Source of the DNA: Mariprofundaceae bacterium
GTDB lineage: Bacteria > Pseudomonadota > Zetaproteobacteria > Mariprofundales > Mariprofundaceae
Assembly: GCA_015488125.1 (NCBI GenBank)
Contig: WFOJ01000128.1
Coordinates: 1-19,466 of the forward strand
Direction: 5' to 3'
Length of the DNA stretch: 19,466 nt
Shown here piece by piece: positions 5,962 through 12,832 of the stretch. Each line of letters starts with the position of its first letter. The first letter of the stretch is position 1. Under the pieces are notes generated by a model. The model did not search any database and was not told the DNA's origin. It saw nothing but the letters and a program-made list of their open reading frames with translations. A program made the translations under genes and the position numbers.

Positions 5962-7168
5962 GCGACTGCTCGTGTTTTCCGGCTTGCTGGCTGCGGGCAT
6001 CGGCACGGCTCATGGCGAGGAAGGAGAAATCGGCGCACACATATTCTGGCAACAGGATCAGCCATCCTCCTCACTGTTTGCGGTTCCCGAGGCGTTTGCT
6101 CCGATGCCCGCCAAACGCATGCGGCAGGAGCTTTACCTGCACATGCAACAGGGGTTGCTGAGCTTCCGGGGGCAGGTGCATGCAACACAGCAGGCGGATG
6201 GTGGCTATACGGATGAGAAGGCCACCATCAACGAGCTCTATGCCGATTTTTCGCTGGCGGATCTGGAGGGGAGCATCGGAAAAAAGGTGGTGAACTGGGG
6301 TGTCGGTTACGGCTACCGGCCGCTGGATGTGATTCAGCGCGAACCGCGCCAGGCATTGCGCAGCTTCGATCTGGAGGGCGTGCCCGTGCTGGAACTGGCG
6401 TATTTCTCCGCCGAATCGGCAGTCACCGCCGTGCTGGCCAATCGCCTGCGTTTCGATGGCCTCACCCCGCAACAGGGGGCATATGAAGGCGCACTGAAAT
6501 ATTCCGCGCTGCTGGGCAGCAGCGATATGCATTTACTGCTCTACCAGCGGGAAGGAGAAGGCGTTTCCATTGGCGGCGGCGCAAGTGCGACGCATGGCGA
6601 ACATCTGGAGTGGCATGCATCGGCGCGCTATCTCGCAAGCTATACGGTTCCCGGAATGATGAATGCAGCAGGCTTCTTCACCCCCGAAAGGCATCGCCAC
6701 GGATTCCTTGCCTTGCTGGGGGCTTCATGGACATGGGAGAGCGGCTACAGCCTGTTGCTGGAGGCATGGCATGATGATACGGCATGATCCCGCAATCAGT
6801 GGCGGGAGTTGATGCAAATGAATACGGCGCTGTGGCAGAAACTGGCCGTCGGTGTCCCGGCCGGGACGGTTTATGGCGGTATCGGCGCCAGCAATCAGGT
6901 TTACAAGCAGCAGAACCTGCTCAAGGATACCCTGTTTATGCGCCTTTCCTTTGACGGCACCTCATTCGATCCGGCTATTGCCGTGCTCTGTACCCCGGCG
7001 GATGGGGGCGTGGTGCTTACGACAGACGCCGATTATGCATGGAGTGATCAACTGAAGCTGTTTGCTTCGGCTCGCGTTATGGGGGGCAGGCAATATTCCG
7101 CCTATCGCCAGTCAGCCATCCGCTGGCAGGCATGGGTTGGGCTTGTGTTTTCAGGGAGCGTGTTATGA
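5951..7168 (+). pseudogene. Outer-membrane beta-barrel protein interrupted by an in-frame TGA
   Basis: One reading frame runs from the ATG at 5951 to TGA at 7166-7168 (405 codons) but contains TGA at 6785-6787, after EAWHDDTA and before SRNQWREL. Both halves look like parts of one protein. The N-terminus has a signal peptide (LLVFSGLLAAGIGTAHG). The body has alternating beta-barrel strands with aromatic-Gly patterns (KVVNWGVGYGYRPLDVI, LEGVPVLELAYFSAESAVTA), reminiscent of DUF1302/porin-like barrels. The second half has LYARV-type strands such as QLKLFASARVMGGRQYSAY. A weak restart is possible at ATG 6818 behind GGGAG (6804-6808), but half a barrel is unlikely to work. TGA is a normal stop elsewhere in this operon, so recoding is unlikely. 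A recent nonsense mutation or a sequencing error is the best explanation. Confidence 0.7.
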
Positions 7169-8202
7169 ATGGCCGCCTGCCTTCCGATATGCTCAGGCAG
7201 TTTGGCATCACGCTCGCGTTTTGTTTCGGCATCGCCTGCTTTTTGAGCCTGATCGGCATTCCCGGAAGCTTTGCCGGCCACCTGGTCGTATCACTTAGCA
7301 TCGGTATCCTGATTCATGGGCTGATTCATCTGTCGCAGTGGTTGCTGTCCGGGCAGGAAGGGCTGCTCCAGCTTGTGTCAATCATGCTGATGATTGTGCT
7401 GGGAACATATCTGGGACTGAACCTGGGGCTGCGAATCAGCCCGGATGAACTCTCGGCCACGGCTGATATCAATCGCATGGTGATGAACTCTCTACCCTTC
7501 GGCTTACTGTTCGGGGGTATCATTTCCTGGTTTTTCTATGCTCGGGGACGATTAATCGAGGTGCGCTCGCAAGCCAAAGCCGAGGAGCTCAAGCGCATCG
7601 AGCAGGAGAAAGCACTGATTCAGGCGCAGTTGAAATTGCTACAGGCTCAGATTGAACCTCATTTTCTCTTCAACACGCTTGCCAGCGTCCATAGCCTGAT
7701 CACTACAAATCCGGAAGTGGCCGCAACCATGCTGGAAAACCTGAATCGTTACCTTCGACAGGCGCTCGATCACAGCCGTAGCGAAGCCTCATCGCTGTCG
7801 CAAGAACTGGCATTGCTCAGAGCCTATCTGGATATCCAGCAGGTTCGCATGGGGGGCAGACTCAGCTACCGGTTTGATGTACCCGAGCATGTGGCCGCAT
7901 TGCCATTTCCGCCGATGCTGCTGCAACCATTGATCGAGAATGCGATCAAGCACGGCCTGGAGCCCGCCATTTCGGGTGGCCACATCGAACTGCGTGCCCG
8001 ATTGAATCAGGATCAGCTTGAGGTTGAGGTGAAGGATAGCGGTGTCGGGCTGGCGGAAGGGGCGCTATCCGGCGTTGGCTTAAGTCATGTTCGTGAGCGC
8101 CTGCGTGCTTTGTTCGGTGAGCAGGCATGCTTTCATATCGGCGCATCTCCTGATGGCGGCGTGCTGGCGCGTCTGGTCATTCCGGCCGGGGGCGGTGGCT
8201 GA
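7165..8202 (+). CDS. LytS/YehU-type sensor histidine kinase
   Basis: I start at ATG 7165, which overlaps the barrel stop (ATGA) and has GGGAG upstream; an alternative 11 codons earlier lacks such a site. The 345-residue protein begins with about four TM helices (residues ~10-120, e.g. FGITLAFCFGIACFLSLIGI and LVSIMLMIVLGTYLGL). Then comes a coiled linker rich in Lys/Glu. The His_kinase domain of the LytS family follows: QIEPHFLFNTL with the phospho-acceptor His, then PLIENAIKHGLEP (N box), VKDSGVGLAEG and GVGLSHVRERLRALFG (ATP-binding G boxes). It has no GAF or 5TM-5TMR_LYT sensor domain, so any signal is read by the membrane helices. It is coupled to the response regulator by TGATG overlap. 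Confidence 0.92.
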   Translation: MNGRLPSDMLRQFGITLAFCFGIACFLSLIGIPGSFAGHLVVSLSIGILIHGLIHLSQWLLSGQEGLLQLVSIMLMIVLGTYLGLNLGLRISPDELSATADINRMVMNSLPFGLLFGGIISWFFYARGRLIEVRSQAKAEELKRIEQEKALIQAQLKLLQAQIEPHFLFNTLASVHSLITTNPEVAATMLENLNRYLRQALDHSRSEASSLSQELALLRAYLDIQQVRMGGRLSYRFDVPEHVAALPFPPMLLQPLIENAIKHGLEPAISGGHIELRARLNQDQLEVEVKDSGVGLAEGALSGVGLSHVRERLRALFGEQACFHIGASPDGGVLARLVIPAGGGG

Positions 8203-8954
8203 TGCGCATCAGAGCCATGATTGCCGATGATGAAGCGCTTTTGCGCGAGCACCTGAAACGTTTGCTGCACAAGCTCTGGCCCGAGCTGGAGCTGTGCGGT
8301 GAAGTAGAACATGGCCGCGCAGCGCTGGAAATGATCCAATTGCAGCAGCCCGATATCGCATTTCTGGATATTCGCATGCCGGGTCTCTCCGGCATGGAGG
8401 TGGCGGCGCAATGCGGTGCCGCTTGCCGCATTGTGTTCATCACCGCCTACGATCATTATGCCGTGCAGGCATTTGAGCAGCATGCTGTTGATTATCTGCT
8501 CAAGCCAGTCACCGAAGCGCGACTGCGGGATACCGTGCTGCGGCTGAAGCAGCAACCTGTCGCTCACTCGCCCGATCTGACGGCACTGCTCAGGCAATTG
8601 GGCGCAGGCTTATCCGGGCATACGAAGCCGCCCCTGCAATGGTTGCGCGTTCAGGATGGCGATGGGCTGGCACTCATTCACGTGGACGATGTTGCCTGTT
8701 TTCGGGCCGAGGAGAAATACACCATTGTCCGCACGCGTCATGGCGAAAAGATCATTCGCATGTCGCTGAAGGCGCTGGAGGAGCAACTGGATCGCGAAAC
8801 CTTCTGGCGCATTCATCGCTGCGCGATTGTGAATGTCCGCTGGATCGAAAAAATCGACCGACATTTCGGTGGCAAATTAACGCTACGCCTCAAGCATATC
8901 CCGGATGAGCTGGTGGTCAGCCGCTCCTTTGTCCATCTGTTCCGGCAGATGTGA
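8202..8954 (+). CDS. LytTR-family response regulator
   Basis: This 250-residue regulator is the partner of the adjacent LytS-type kinase. Its receiver domain (1-120) has acidic residues Asp9-Asp10, the phospho-acceptor Asp56 in FLDIRMPG, Thr in VFITAYD, and Lys in YLLKPV. The C-terminal LytTR DNA-binding domain starts around residue 145, with IHVDDVACFRAEEKYTIVRT, the SLKALEEQL helix, FWRIHRCAIVNVRWIEKI and LVVSRSFVHLFRQM. Regulators of this type bind two direct 9-bp repeats; matching 9-mers lie at 2704-2736 upstream of this operon. The start codon overlaps the kinase stop. No terminator hairpin is evident in the short gap before the convergent cupin gene. Confidence 0.94.
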   Translation: MRIRAMIADDEALLREHLKRLLHKLWPELELCGEVEHGRAALEMIQLQQPDIAFLDIRMPGLSGMEVAAQCGAACRIVFITAYDHYAVQAFEQHAVDYLLKPVTEARLRDTVLRLKQQPVAHSPDLTALLRQLGAGLSGHTKPPLQWLRVQDGDGLALIHVDDVACFRAEEKYTIVRTRHGEKIIRMSLKALEEQLDRETFWRIHRCAIVNVRWIEKIDRHFGGKLTLRLKHIPDELVVSRSFVHLFRQM

Positions 8955-8991
8955 CGCAACAGGATGATGTGATGATGGCGCGCCTTTCCGC

Positions 8992-9447
8992 TCAGCCGCG
9001 ACGGGTAAACACCCAGCTTCCGTCCACGAACCGAACCTCGATGTCGTCCTTTGGGTAGCAAACCTGATCGCCCGCCGTGTGATCGCCGATTTCCAGATAG
9101 GTGGCATCCTGCCCGGAGCGGTTGATGAGCTGATGGGCGATGCCGCTTCCCGCCGGCAGGCCGATGCAGTCGCCCGGACGCATCAGGTATTCTCCCTCGC
9201 CCAGCAAGAGAGTTAACTCGCCATCAAGCACATAGACAAACTCGTCCTGCCGGGAATGGTGATGCGCCAGCGCCGAAACCGCGCCCGGCTCCAGCGTGGT
9301 CAGGTTGATGCCGAAGTGCTGCAAGGCGAAATACTCTCCCAGCTTGCGCTTGCAACGCCCCGCGACCCGGCGGGCGAACGGCTCCGGATAATTCGTTGCG
9401 CCTTTCTTGGCCGGCACATCCAGCGCCGAAACGGGTGGCTTCTGCAT
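8992..9447 (-). CDS. Cupin domain protein
   Basis: The 151-residue product is a single-domain cupin. I choose ATG 9447, one base after the aminotransferase stop (TAGGATG) and downstream of GGGGGAGGTG; a start 10 codons earlier would overlap the neighbour and lacks a site. Cupin motif 1 is GAVSALAHHHSRQDEFVYVL (two metal His and a Glu), and motif 2 is GDCIGLPAGSGIAHQLIN (metal His). All four usual metal ligands are therefore present. Such proteins may be enzymes (dioxygenases, isomerases) or small-molecule sensors, and the sequence alone does not say which. It is cotranscribed with a class IV aminotransferase, so a role in amino-acid or keto-acid metabolism is possible. Confidence 0.88.
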   Translation of the reverse strand: MQKPPVSALDVPAKKGATNYPEPFARRVAGRCKRKLGEYFALQHFGINLTTLEPGAVSALAHHHSRQDEFVYVLDGELTLLLGEGEYLMRPGDCIGLPAGSGIAHQLINRSGQDATYLEIGDHTAGDQVCYPKDDIEVRFVDGSWVFTRRG

Positions 9448-9448
9448 C

Positions 9449-10321
9449 CTATTCACCTCCCCCGCACTCATGCGCAATCAGCGCATGAAATGCGTCGTTC
9501 AATACCGCAAACATCGCGCCCGGGCATTGCGGCAGCCTGCGGCCATCAATGCTGGCCACGGGGATCAGCTCCGCGCCCGTGCCGGTCAGAAAACAGGCAT
9601 CCGCCGTATGCAGATCATAAATGCCAAGCGAGCGTATGCCCACCACGATGCCCGCATCGCGGGCCAGTTCGATGATGGCGGCGCGGGTGATTCCGGCCAG
9701 CGCGCCATCGCTGACAGGCGGGGTTAGCAACTCATCGCCCTTGACCAGAAAAACATTGTCCGCCGTGCCTTCGGCCAGATGGCCCTGCGCGTTGAGCAAC
9801 AGGGCCTCATCGGCGCCGGCATGGTTGGCCTCGATGCGCGCCTGGATATGGTTCAGGTAGTTCAGGCTCTTGATGCGTGGATCAAGGCTGTCCACCGACG
9901 GCTTGCGCGTTGCGGCAATAATCACCCGGGCGCCGCGCCGCCGGATGGCTTCGCTGATCATGGCAAGGCGATCGGCAATGATGAGCACCGTAGGCCTCGC
10001 GCAATGCTCCGGATTGATGCCGAGGCAGCCGACACCGCGCGTGACGATCAGCCGGATATAGCCGGCGGGCGCGGCAAACGCCGCAATCACCTCGTTCACG
10101 GCATCGGCCAATTCGCTACGGCGATACGGGATCTCCAGCGCGATGGCGCGTGCCGAATCCTCAAGGCGTTGCAGGTGCGCATCGAGGCGAAAGGCCTTGC
10201 CGTGATAGAAGCGAATCCCCTCAAACACACCGTCGCCGTAGAGCAGTCCGTGATCGAATACGGAGATGGTCGCTTCTTTTGCCGGTATGATGTCACCGTT
10301 TTTCCAGCAGATAGCTTGCAT
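9449..10321 (-). CDS. Class IV PLP aminotransferase, branched-chain amino-acid type
   Basis: The 290-residue protein is a fold-type IV PLP enzyme. The best match is branched-chain amino-acid aminotransferase, which interconverts Val/Leu/Ile and their 2-oxo acids with glutamate/2-oxoglutarate. Visible marks are FDHGLLYGDGVFEGIR near the N-terminus, the PLP lysine Lys151 in RIKSLNYLN, HLAEGTADNVFLV (Glu184 contacting PLP), and the C-terminal CFLTGTGAELIPV. Length and order are normal. The start ATG at 10321 follows GGGAG. D-amino-acid transaminase or aminodeoxychorismate lyase share the fold, but GVFEGIR and GTGAEL favour the IlvE-like group. It is divergent from a marR gene and precedes a cupin gene, which suggests a specialised rather than the main biosynthetic copy. 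Confidence 0.86.
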   Translation of the reverse strand: MQAICWKNGDIIPAKEATISVFDHGLLYGDGVFEGIRFYHGKAFRLDAHLQRLEDSARAIALEIPYRRSELADAVNEVIAAFAAPAGYIRLIVTRGVGCLGINPEHCARPTVLIIADRLAMISEAIRRRGARVIIAATRKPSVDSLDPRIKSLNYLNHIQARIEANHAGADEALLLNAQGHLAEGTADNVFLVKGDELLTPPVSDGALAGITRAAIIELARDAGIVVGIRSLGIYDLHTADACFLTGTGAELIPVASIDGRRLPQCPGAMFAVLNDAFHALIAHECGGGE

Positions 10322-10360
10322 GATTGACTCCCAGTCATAAAGGTAATCTATATTGACCTG

Positions 10361-10389
10361 TTGAACGCTAAGGGATGTGTCGCTAATAT
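10361..10389 (+). promoter_or_regulatory. Predicted sigma70 promoter of the marR gene
   Basis: TTGAAC (10361-10366), a 17-base spacer and TAATAT (10384-10389) predict a start near 10396, which is the A of the marR ATG. No Shine-Dalgarno precedes that ATG, so the mRNA may be leaderless. The divergent aminotransferase gene shares this 74-bp region, where a MarR dimer could block both. I see no clean operator palindrome, only distant TTGAC/GTCAA arms (10353-10357 and 10390-10394). Confidence 0.5.
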
Positions 10390-10395
10390 GTCAAC

Positions 10396-10833
10396 ATGAA
10401 TGACCTAAATAACGACGAACTCAACCGCGCGCTGGAAGCAATGTATTTCGGCTTCAAGGCGTTGATTGCCGAACCGGATGCGCACCTGAAGGAGCTGGGC
10501 ATGTCGCGTGTGCATCATCGCATCCTCTATTTCATAGCCCGCGAGCCCGGCTGCAGCGTTGGCAACCTGCTGAAACGCCTGCAAGCCACCAAGCAGTACA
10601 TCAACCGCCCGCTGCGGCAACTGATCGAGCATGGCTATGTCCGCGCCGAAGCGGATGCCAGGGATCGGCGGATCAAGCGCCTGACGCTCTCCGCCAGGGG
10701 CGCGGCGCTGGAGAAGGAACTCTCCGGCGGCCAGCGGCGACACTTTGCCCGCGTTTTTGCGCAGGCCGGACCGGATGCCGAGGCGGGCTGGTACAAGGTC
10801 ATGGCGCTGTTGTCGGAGGCATCGCGGCGATGA
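10396..10833 (+). CDS. MarR-family transcriptional regulator
   Basis: The 145-residue protein has the MarR winged-helix layout. An N-terminal helix (DLNNDELNRALEAMYFGFKA) is followed by the helix-turn-helix from MSRVHHRILYFIAREPGCSV through LLKRLQATKQYINRPLRQLI. The wing contains AEADARDRRIKRLTLSARG with the conserved Asp-x-Arg pair (DARDRR), and C-terminal dimerisation helices close the protein. MarR proteins usually repress an adjacent divergent operon and release it on binding a small ligand. The divergent target here would be the aminotransferase-cupin pair. It may also act on the EamA gene downstream, although that gene carries its own leader control. Confidence 0.9.
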   Translation: MNDLNNDELNRALEAMYFGFKALIAEPDAHLKELGMSRVHHRILYFIAREPGCSVGNLLKRLQATKQYINRPLRQLIEHGYVRAEADARDRRIKRLTLSARGAALEKELSGGQRRHFARVFAQAGPDAEAGWYKVMALLSEASRR

Positions 10834-10838
10834 TTTGT

Positions 10839-10868
10839 GCCGGATCCGGCATGTGGCGTGCTGCCACA
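10839..10868 (+). terminator. Two adjacent hairpins behind marR, possible weak terminator
   Basis: GCCGGATCCGGC (10839-10850) is a perfect 12-base palindrome. TGTGGC and GCCACA (10852-10857 and 10863-10868) form a second stem. The sequence that follows (TTGTTTGATC after 8 bases) is only mildly T-rich. Confidence 0.3.
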
Positions 10869-10922
10869 GCGTAGCTTGTTTGATCTCGACAAGCCGGGCG
10901 ATAGCTCCATCATGCGCATCTT

Positions 10923-11015
10923 ATGAACGACATGAAGTGCAATTTCTGCGTGAATGAACGCTGGTGGTGGCAACACCATATCACCCGCGGCTTGCCTTCG
11001 TTCGTTTTCAACTAA
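10923..11015 (+). CDS. Predicted Trp-rich leader peptide of the EamA transporter gene
   Basis: A 30-codon ORF, beginning MNDMKCNFCVNER and continuing WWWQHHITRG, ends at TAA 11013-11015. Three consecutive TGG codons (10962-10970) lie where a ribosome stalled for lack of charged tRNA-Trp would expose the antiterminator strand at 10984-10999. The stop codon lies just past that strand, so a ribosome that finishes would cover it. Known trp leader peptides also carry tandem Trp codons. Weak point: no convincing ribosome binding site is visible before 10923 or the in-frame ATG at 10932. Confidence 0.5.
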   Translation: MNDMKCNFCVNERWWWQHHITRGLPSFVFN

Positions 11016-11056
11016 ACCTCATACCATATCCGGAAGCAGGCGCGGGAAGCCCGCGC
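10984..11056 (+). promoter_or_regulatory. Predicted transcription attenuator (antiterminator versus terminator)
   Basis: Terminator: GCGCGGG (11040-11046) and CCCGCGC (11050-11056) form a perfect 7-bp stem with loop AAG, followed by the moderately T-rich ATTGCTTTCGCTTGT. Antiterminator: 10984-10989 (CCCGCG) pairs with 11041-11046, 10991-10994 with 11037-11040, and 10996-10999 with 11033-11036. This is 14 base pairs (one G-T) with two single-base bulges, and it takes the terminator's 5' arm. A small hairpin, TGGTG/CACCA with loop GCAA (10965-10978), includes the Trp codons. The arrangement follows the classic ribosome-mediated trp attenuation logic. Confidence 0.55.
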
Positions 11057-11140
11057 ATTGCTTTCGCTTGTCCGTCATCGTTTCCGTCTGCATGGCAATG
11101 GCGCCGCTTTCCGTCGCTGCTCCCGATCAAGGAGCATATC

Positions 11141-12073
11141 ATGATCAAATCCATTGCCAATCTTGCGCCGCATTCCCGGCAGGCATTCTCCGGCATGCTG
11201 CTGGCCTTGCTCGCGGCCGTGTTTTTCTCGGCGAAAGCCGTGTTCGTCAAACTGGCCTATGCATACGGCGTTGATGCCGTAACACTGCTGACCTTGCGCA
11301 TGGCCTTCGCATTGCCGGTTTTTGCCCTGGTGGCAGCCGTGGAACTGCGTAGGCCTGCACGCGCTGCCATCAATGGCAAACAGGGCATGGCCATCATCGG
11401 GCTGGGATTGCTGGGTGCCTATCTGGCGGGCTTGCTGGACTTTCTGGGTTTGCAATATATTTCCGCTGGTATTGAGCGACTGGTTCTATTTTTGTATCCG
11501 ACGCTGGCCTTGTTGTTGTCGCTGCTGTTGCTCGGACGTCGCATCATTTTCCCGGAAATCATGGCCGTTGCAGTGAGTTATATGGGCATTGCCATTTCCC
11601 TCCAGCAGGAGGGCCTGCTTCAAACAGCACAGTTGCTTTACGGCACCTTGTTGGTGTTCGATAGCGCCTTGGCCTATGCGCTTTACCTGATCGGCAGCGA
11701 TGAGCTGATTGCCTGCGTCGGATCACGGCTTTTCATGGCCGTGTCGATGATTGTGTCATGTCTGGCAATGGTGGTGCAGTTTGTGCTGACGCGGGATATC
11801 GCCACACTGGTGCAACCCCTGCCTGTGTATGGCTACGGCTTGCTGATTGCAATGCTCTCGACTGTGTTGCCGGCATTCATGCTGGCGGCCGCAATCCAGC
11901 GAATCGGCGCGGTGCATGTCTCGATTATCGGCGGCATCGGCCCGGTGGCAACGATTGCGCTGGCAGTCGTGTTTCTGGATGAAGCGTTCTCCGCCATGCA
12001 GGTCTTCGGCGCGGCACTGGTGATTGCAGGTGTGTTGTGCTTGGGACTCTTTAGACGAACGCACAAAAAATGA
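11141..12073 (+). CDS. EamA/DMT-superfamily transporter
   Basis: I start at ATG 11141, seven to eight bases behind AAGGAG. A longer frame begins upstream, but that part overlaps the attenuator. The 310-residue protein has the two-fold EamA repeat with ten predicted TM helices, from MLLALLAAVFFSAKAVFVKLAYAYGVDAV (helix 1 plus the conserved loop) to VFGAALVIAGVLCLGLF. Typical features include LLTLRMAFALPVF in the first half and the second-half helix PVATIALAVVFLDEAFSAMQ, with the conserved Glu-rich turn between helices 9 and 10. EamA proteins move amino acids, nucleotide precursors or other metabolites; E. coli YddG, an aromatic amino-acid exporter, is one member. The tryptophan attenuator suggests that substrate or regulation involves Trp, probably uptake, since expression would rise when Trp is scarce. 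Confidence 0.88.
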   Translation: MIKSIANLAPHSRQAFSGMLLALLAAVFFSAKAVFVKLAYAYGVDAVTLLTLRMAFALPVFALVAAVELRRPARAAINGKQGMAIIGLGLLGAYLAGLLDFLGLQYISAGIERLVLFLYPTLALLLSLLLLGRRIIFPEIMAVAVSYMGIAISLQQEGLLQTAQLLYGTLLVFDSALAYALYLIGSDELIACVGSRLFMAVSMIVSCLAMVVQFVLTRDIATLVQPLPVYGYGLLIAMLSTVLPAFMLAAAIQRIGAVHVSIIGGIGPVATIALAVVFLDEAFSAMQVFGAALVIAGVLCLGLFRRTHKK

Positions 12074-12094
12074 ATCGGCTGCCCCCGATGCAGC

Positions 12095-12508
12095 ATGTTG
12101 AAGAAGGGGAAGAAATCGCATTTCGGTTACAAGTTGTTCGCAGTCGTAGATGAAGACGGCTTTTTCCGGCATACGGACATGACGCCGGCCAATTGGGAAT
12201 TTCTCAGGGAGAAAGGACTGAAGGACGGCATCATGCACAAGGTAGCAAGAAATAAACCACTGAGCAAGAGGCAGAAACAATTGAACCGTTGGATCAGCGA
12301 GATTCGTTATATCGTGGAGCAAGGCTTCGACACGTTCAAGCGGCCACTGGATTTCGCGCGGGCTTCATACTTCGGCCTGGCCAGGGTGCATGCGTAGACC
12401 CGATTCAAGCTGATGTGTTTGAATCTGACAAAGGCCACCAACATAATTGAGCTGATACCAGGGGCATCCTCATCAAAGCCATCCATTGGCATGGCGGGAG
12501 GCGCCTGA
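12095..12508 (+). pseudogene. IS5-family transposase remnant (C-terminal part)
   Basis: The frame from 12095 encodes the C-terminal half of an IS5-type DDE transposase. LKKGKKSHFGYKLFAVVDEDG is the region around the first Asp. It jumps straight to WEFLREKGLKDGIMHKVARN, so the segment between TPAN and the usual NREFL, including the second catalytic Asp (YADKxY), is deleted, probably by recombination at a repeated 'AN' codon pair. The Glu motif region is intact as RYIVEQGFDTFK, matching the Y-R-x3-E-x6-K signature. A TAG at 12395-12397 replaces the usual Gln after ARVHA, and the same frame then continues with TRFKLMCLNLTKATNIIELI to TGA 12506-12508. No terminal inverted repeats or target duplication can be seen. 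The element is dead. Confidence 0.8.
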
Positions 12509-12669
12509 TGGATTGGTGCACGCCTTGGCAGGGTAAAAAGCCAAAAAGAAATGAGATTCGACTGGGCAGACAACGGTGAAAAGCTTCAAAACATCGCAAA
12601 AGGAAGATCAAAGCAGGGTAAACAGGATGTGCAGAGGTCTTAAAAATGAAGAATCCCCGCTAAAAACAG

Positions 12670-12682
12670 TGTAACAGTTACA
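12670..12682. promoter_or_regulatory. Perfect palindrome upstream of the cytochrome promoter
   Basis: TGTAAC-A-GTTACA is a 13-base perfect inverted repeat centred at 12676, about 64 bases before the predicted transcription start. That is the distance expected for a class I activator site. The binding protein is not identifiable from the sequence. Confidence 0.4.
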
Positions 12683-12704
12683 TACACCAGAGAAAAAATT
12701 TCCC

Positions 12705-12733
12705 TTGCCTGAAACTTCATAGTAATCTATACT
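12705..12733 (+). promoter_or_regulatory. Sigma70 promoter of the cytochrome c gene
   Basis: TTGCCT (12705-12710), a 17-base spacer and TATACT (12728-12733) form a strong match, predicting a start near 12740 and a leader of about 90 bases. A second -10-like TATAAT lies at 12739-12744 but has no good -35 partner. Confidence 0.6.
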
Positions 12734-12750
12734 CAGCCTATAATATTAGT

Positions 12751-12815
12751 TGCTACTTGGCAAAGTAGCCTTGCCAGCAACCTGCAAACCCACCCGTCAG
12801 GGTAACCAGGTAGCA
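12751..12815 (+). ncRNA. Structured 5' leader of the cytochrome c gene with two exclusive folds
   Basis: TGCTACTTGG (12751-12760) can pair over ten positions (one G-U) with CCAGGTAGCA (12806-12815), closing a multi-element domain. Alternatively its 12752-12758 part pairs perfectly with AAGTAGC (12763-12769) in a tight hairpin with loop GGCA. Inside the long-range fold, ACCC/GGGT (12792-12795 and 12800-12803) makes a small stem. AGGAG (12822-12826) and the ATG follow. This is the shape of a cis-acting RNA switch. I could not match it to a riboswitch class I know; the c-di-GMP (GEMM) consensus does not fit. Confidence 0.4.
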
Positions 12816-12832
12816 TTTCATAGGAGTACAGG

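Noticed and set aside
6785..6787. TGA as selenocysteine or as a reassigned Trp codon
   Set aside because: Other genes here end normally with TGA in tight ATGA overlaps, and the barrel has no selenoprotein context. A simple nonsense mutation fits.
10964..11140. A GTG start extending the EamA protein by 59 residues
   Set aside because: The added part has no TM helix and overlaps the paired attenuator strands, whereas ATG 11141 has AAGGAG and gives the family's usual length.
12740..12832. c-di-GMP (GEMM-I) riboswitch before the cytochrome gene
   Set aside because: Fragments such as GCAAAC and GGTAGC occur, but their order does not fit the GEMM consensus, and the GAAA tetraloop and its receptor are missing.
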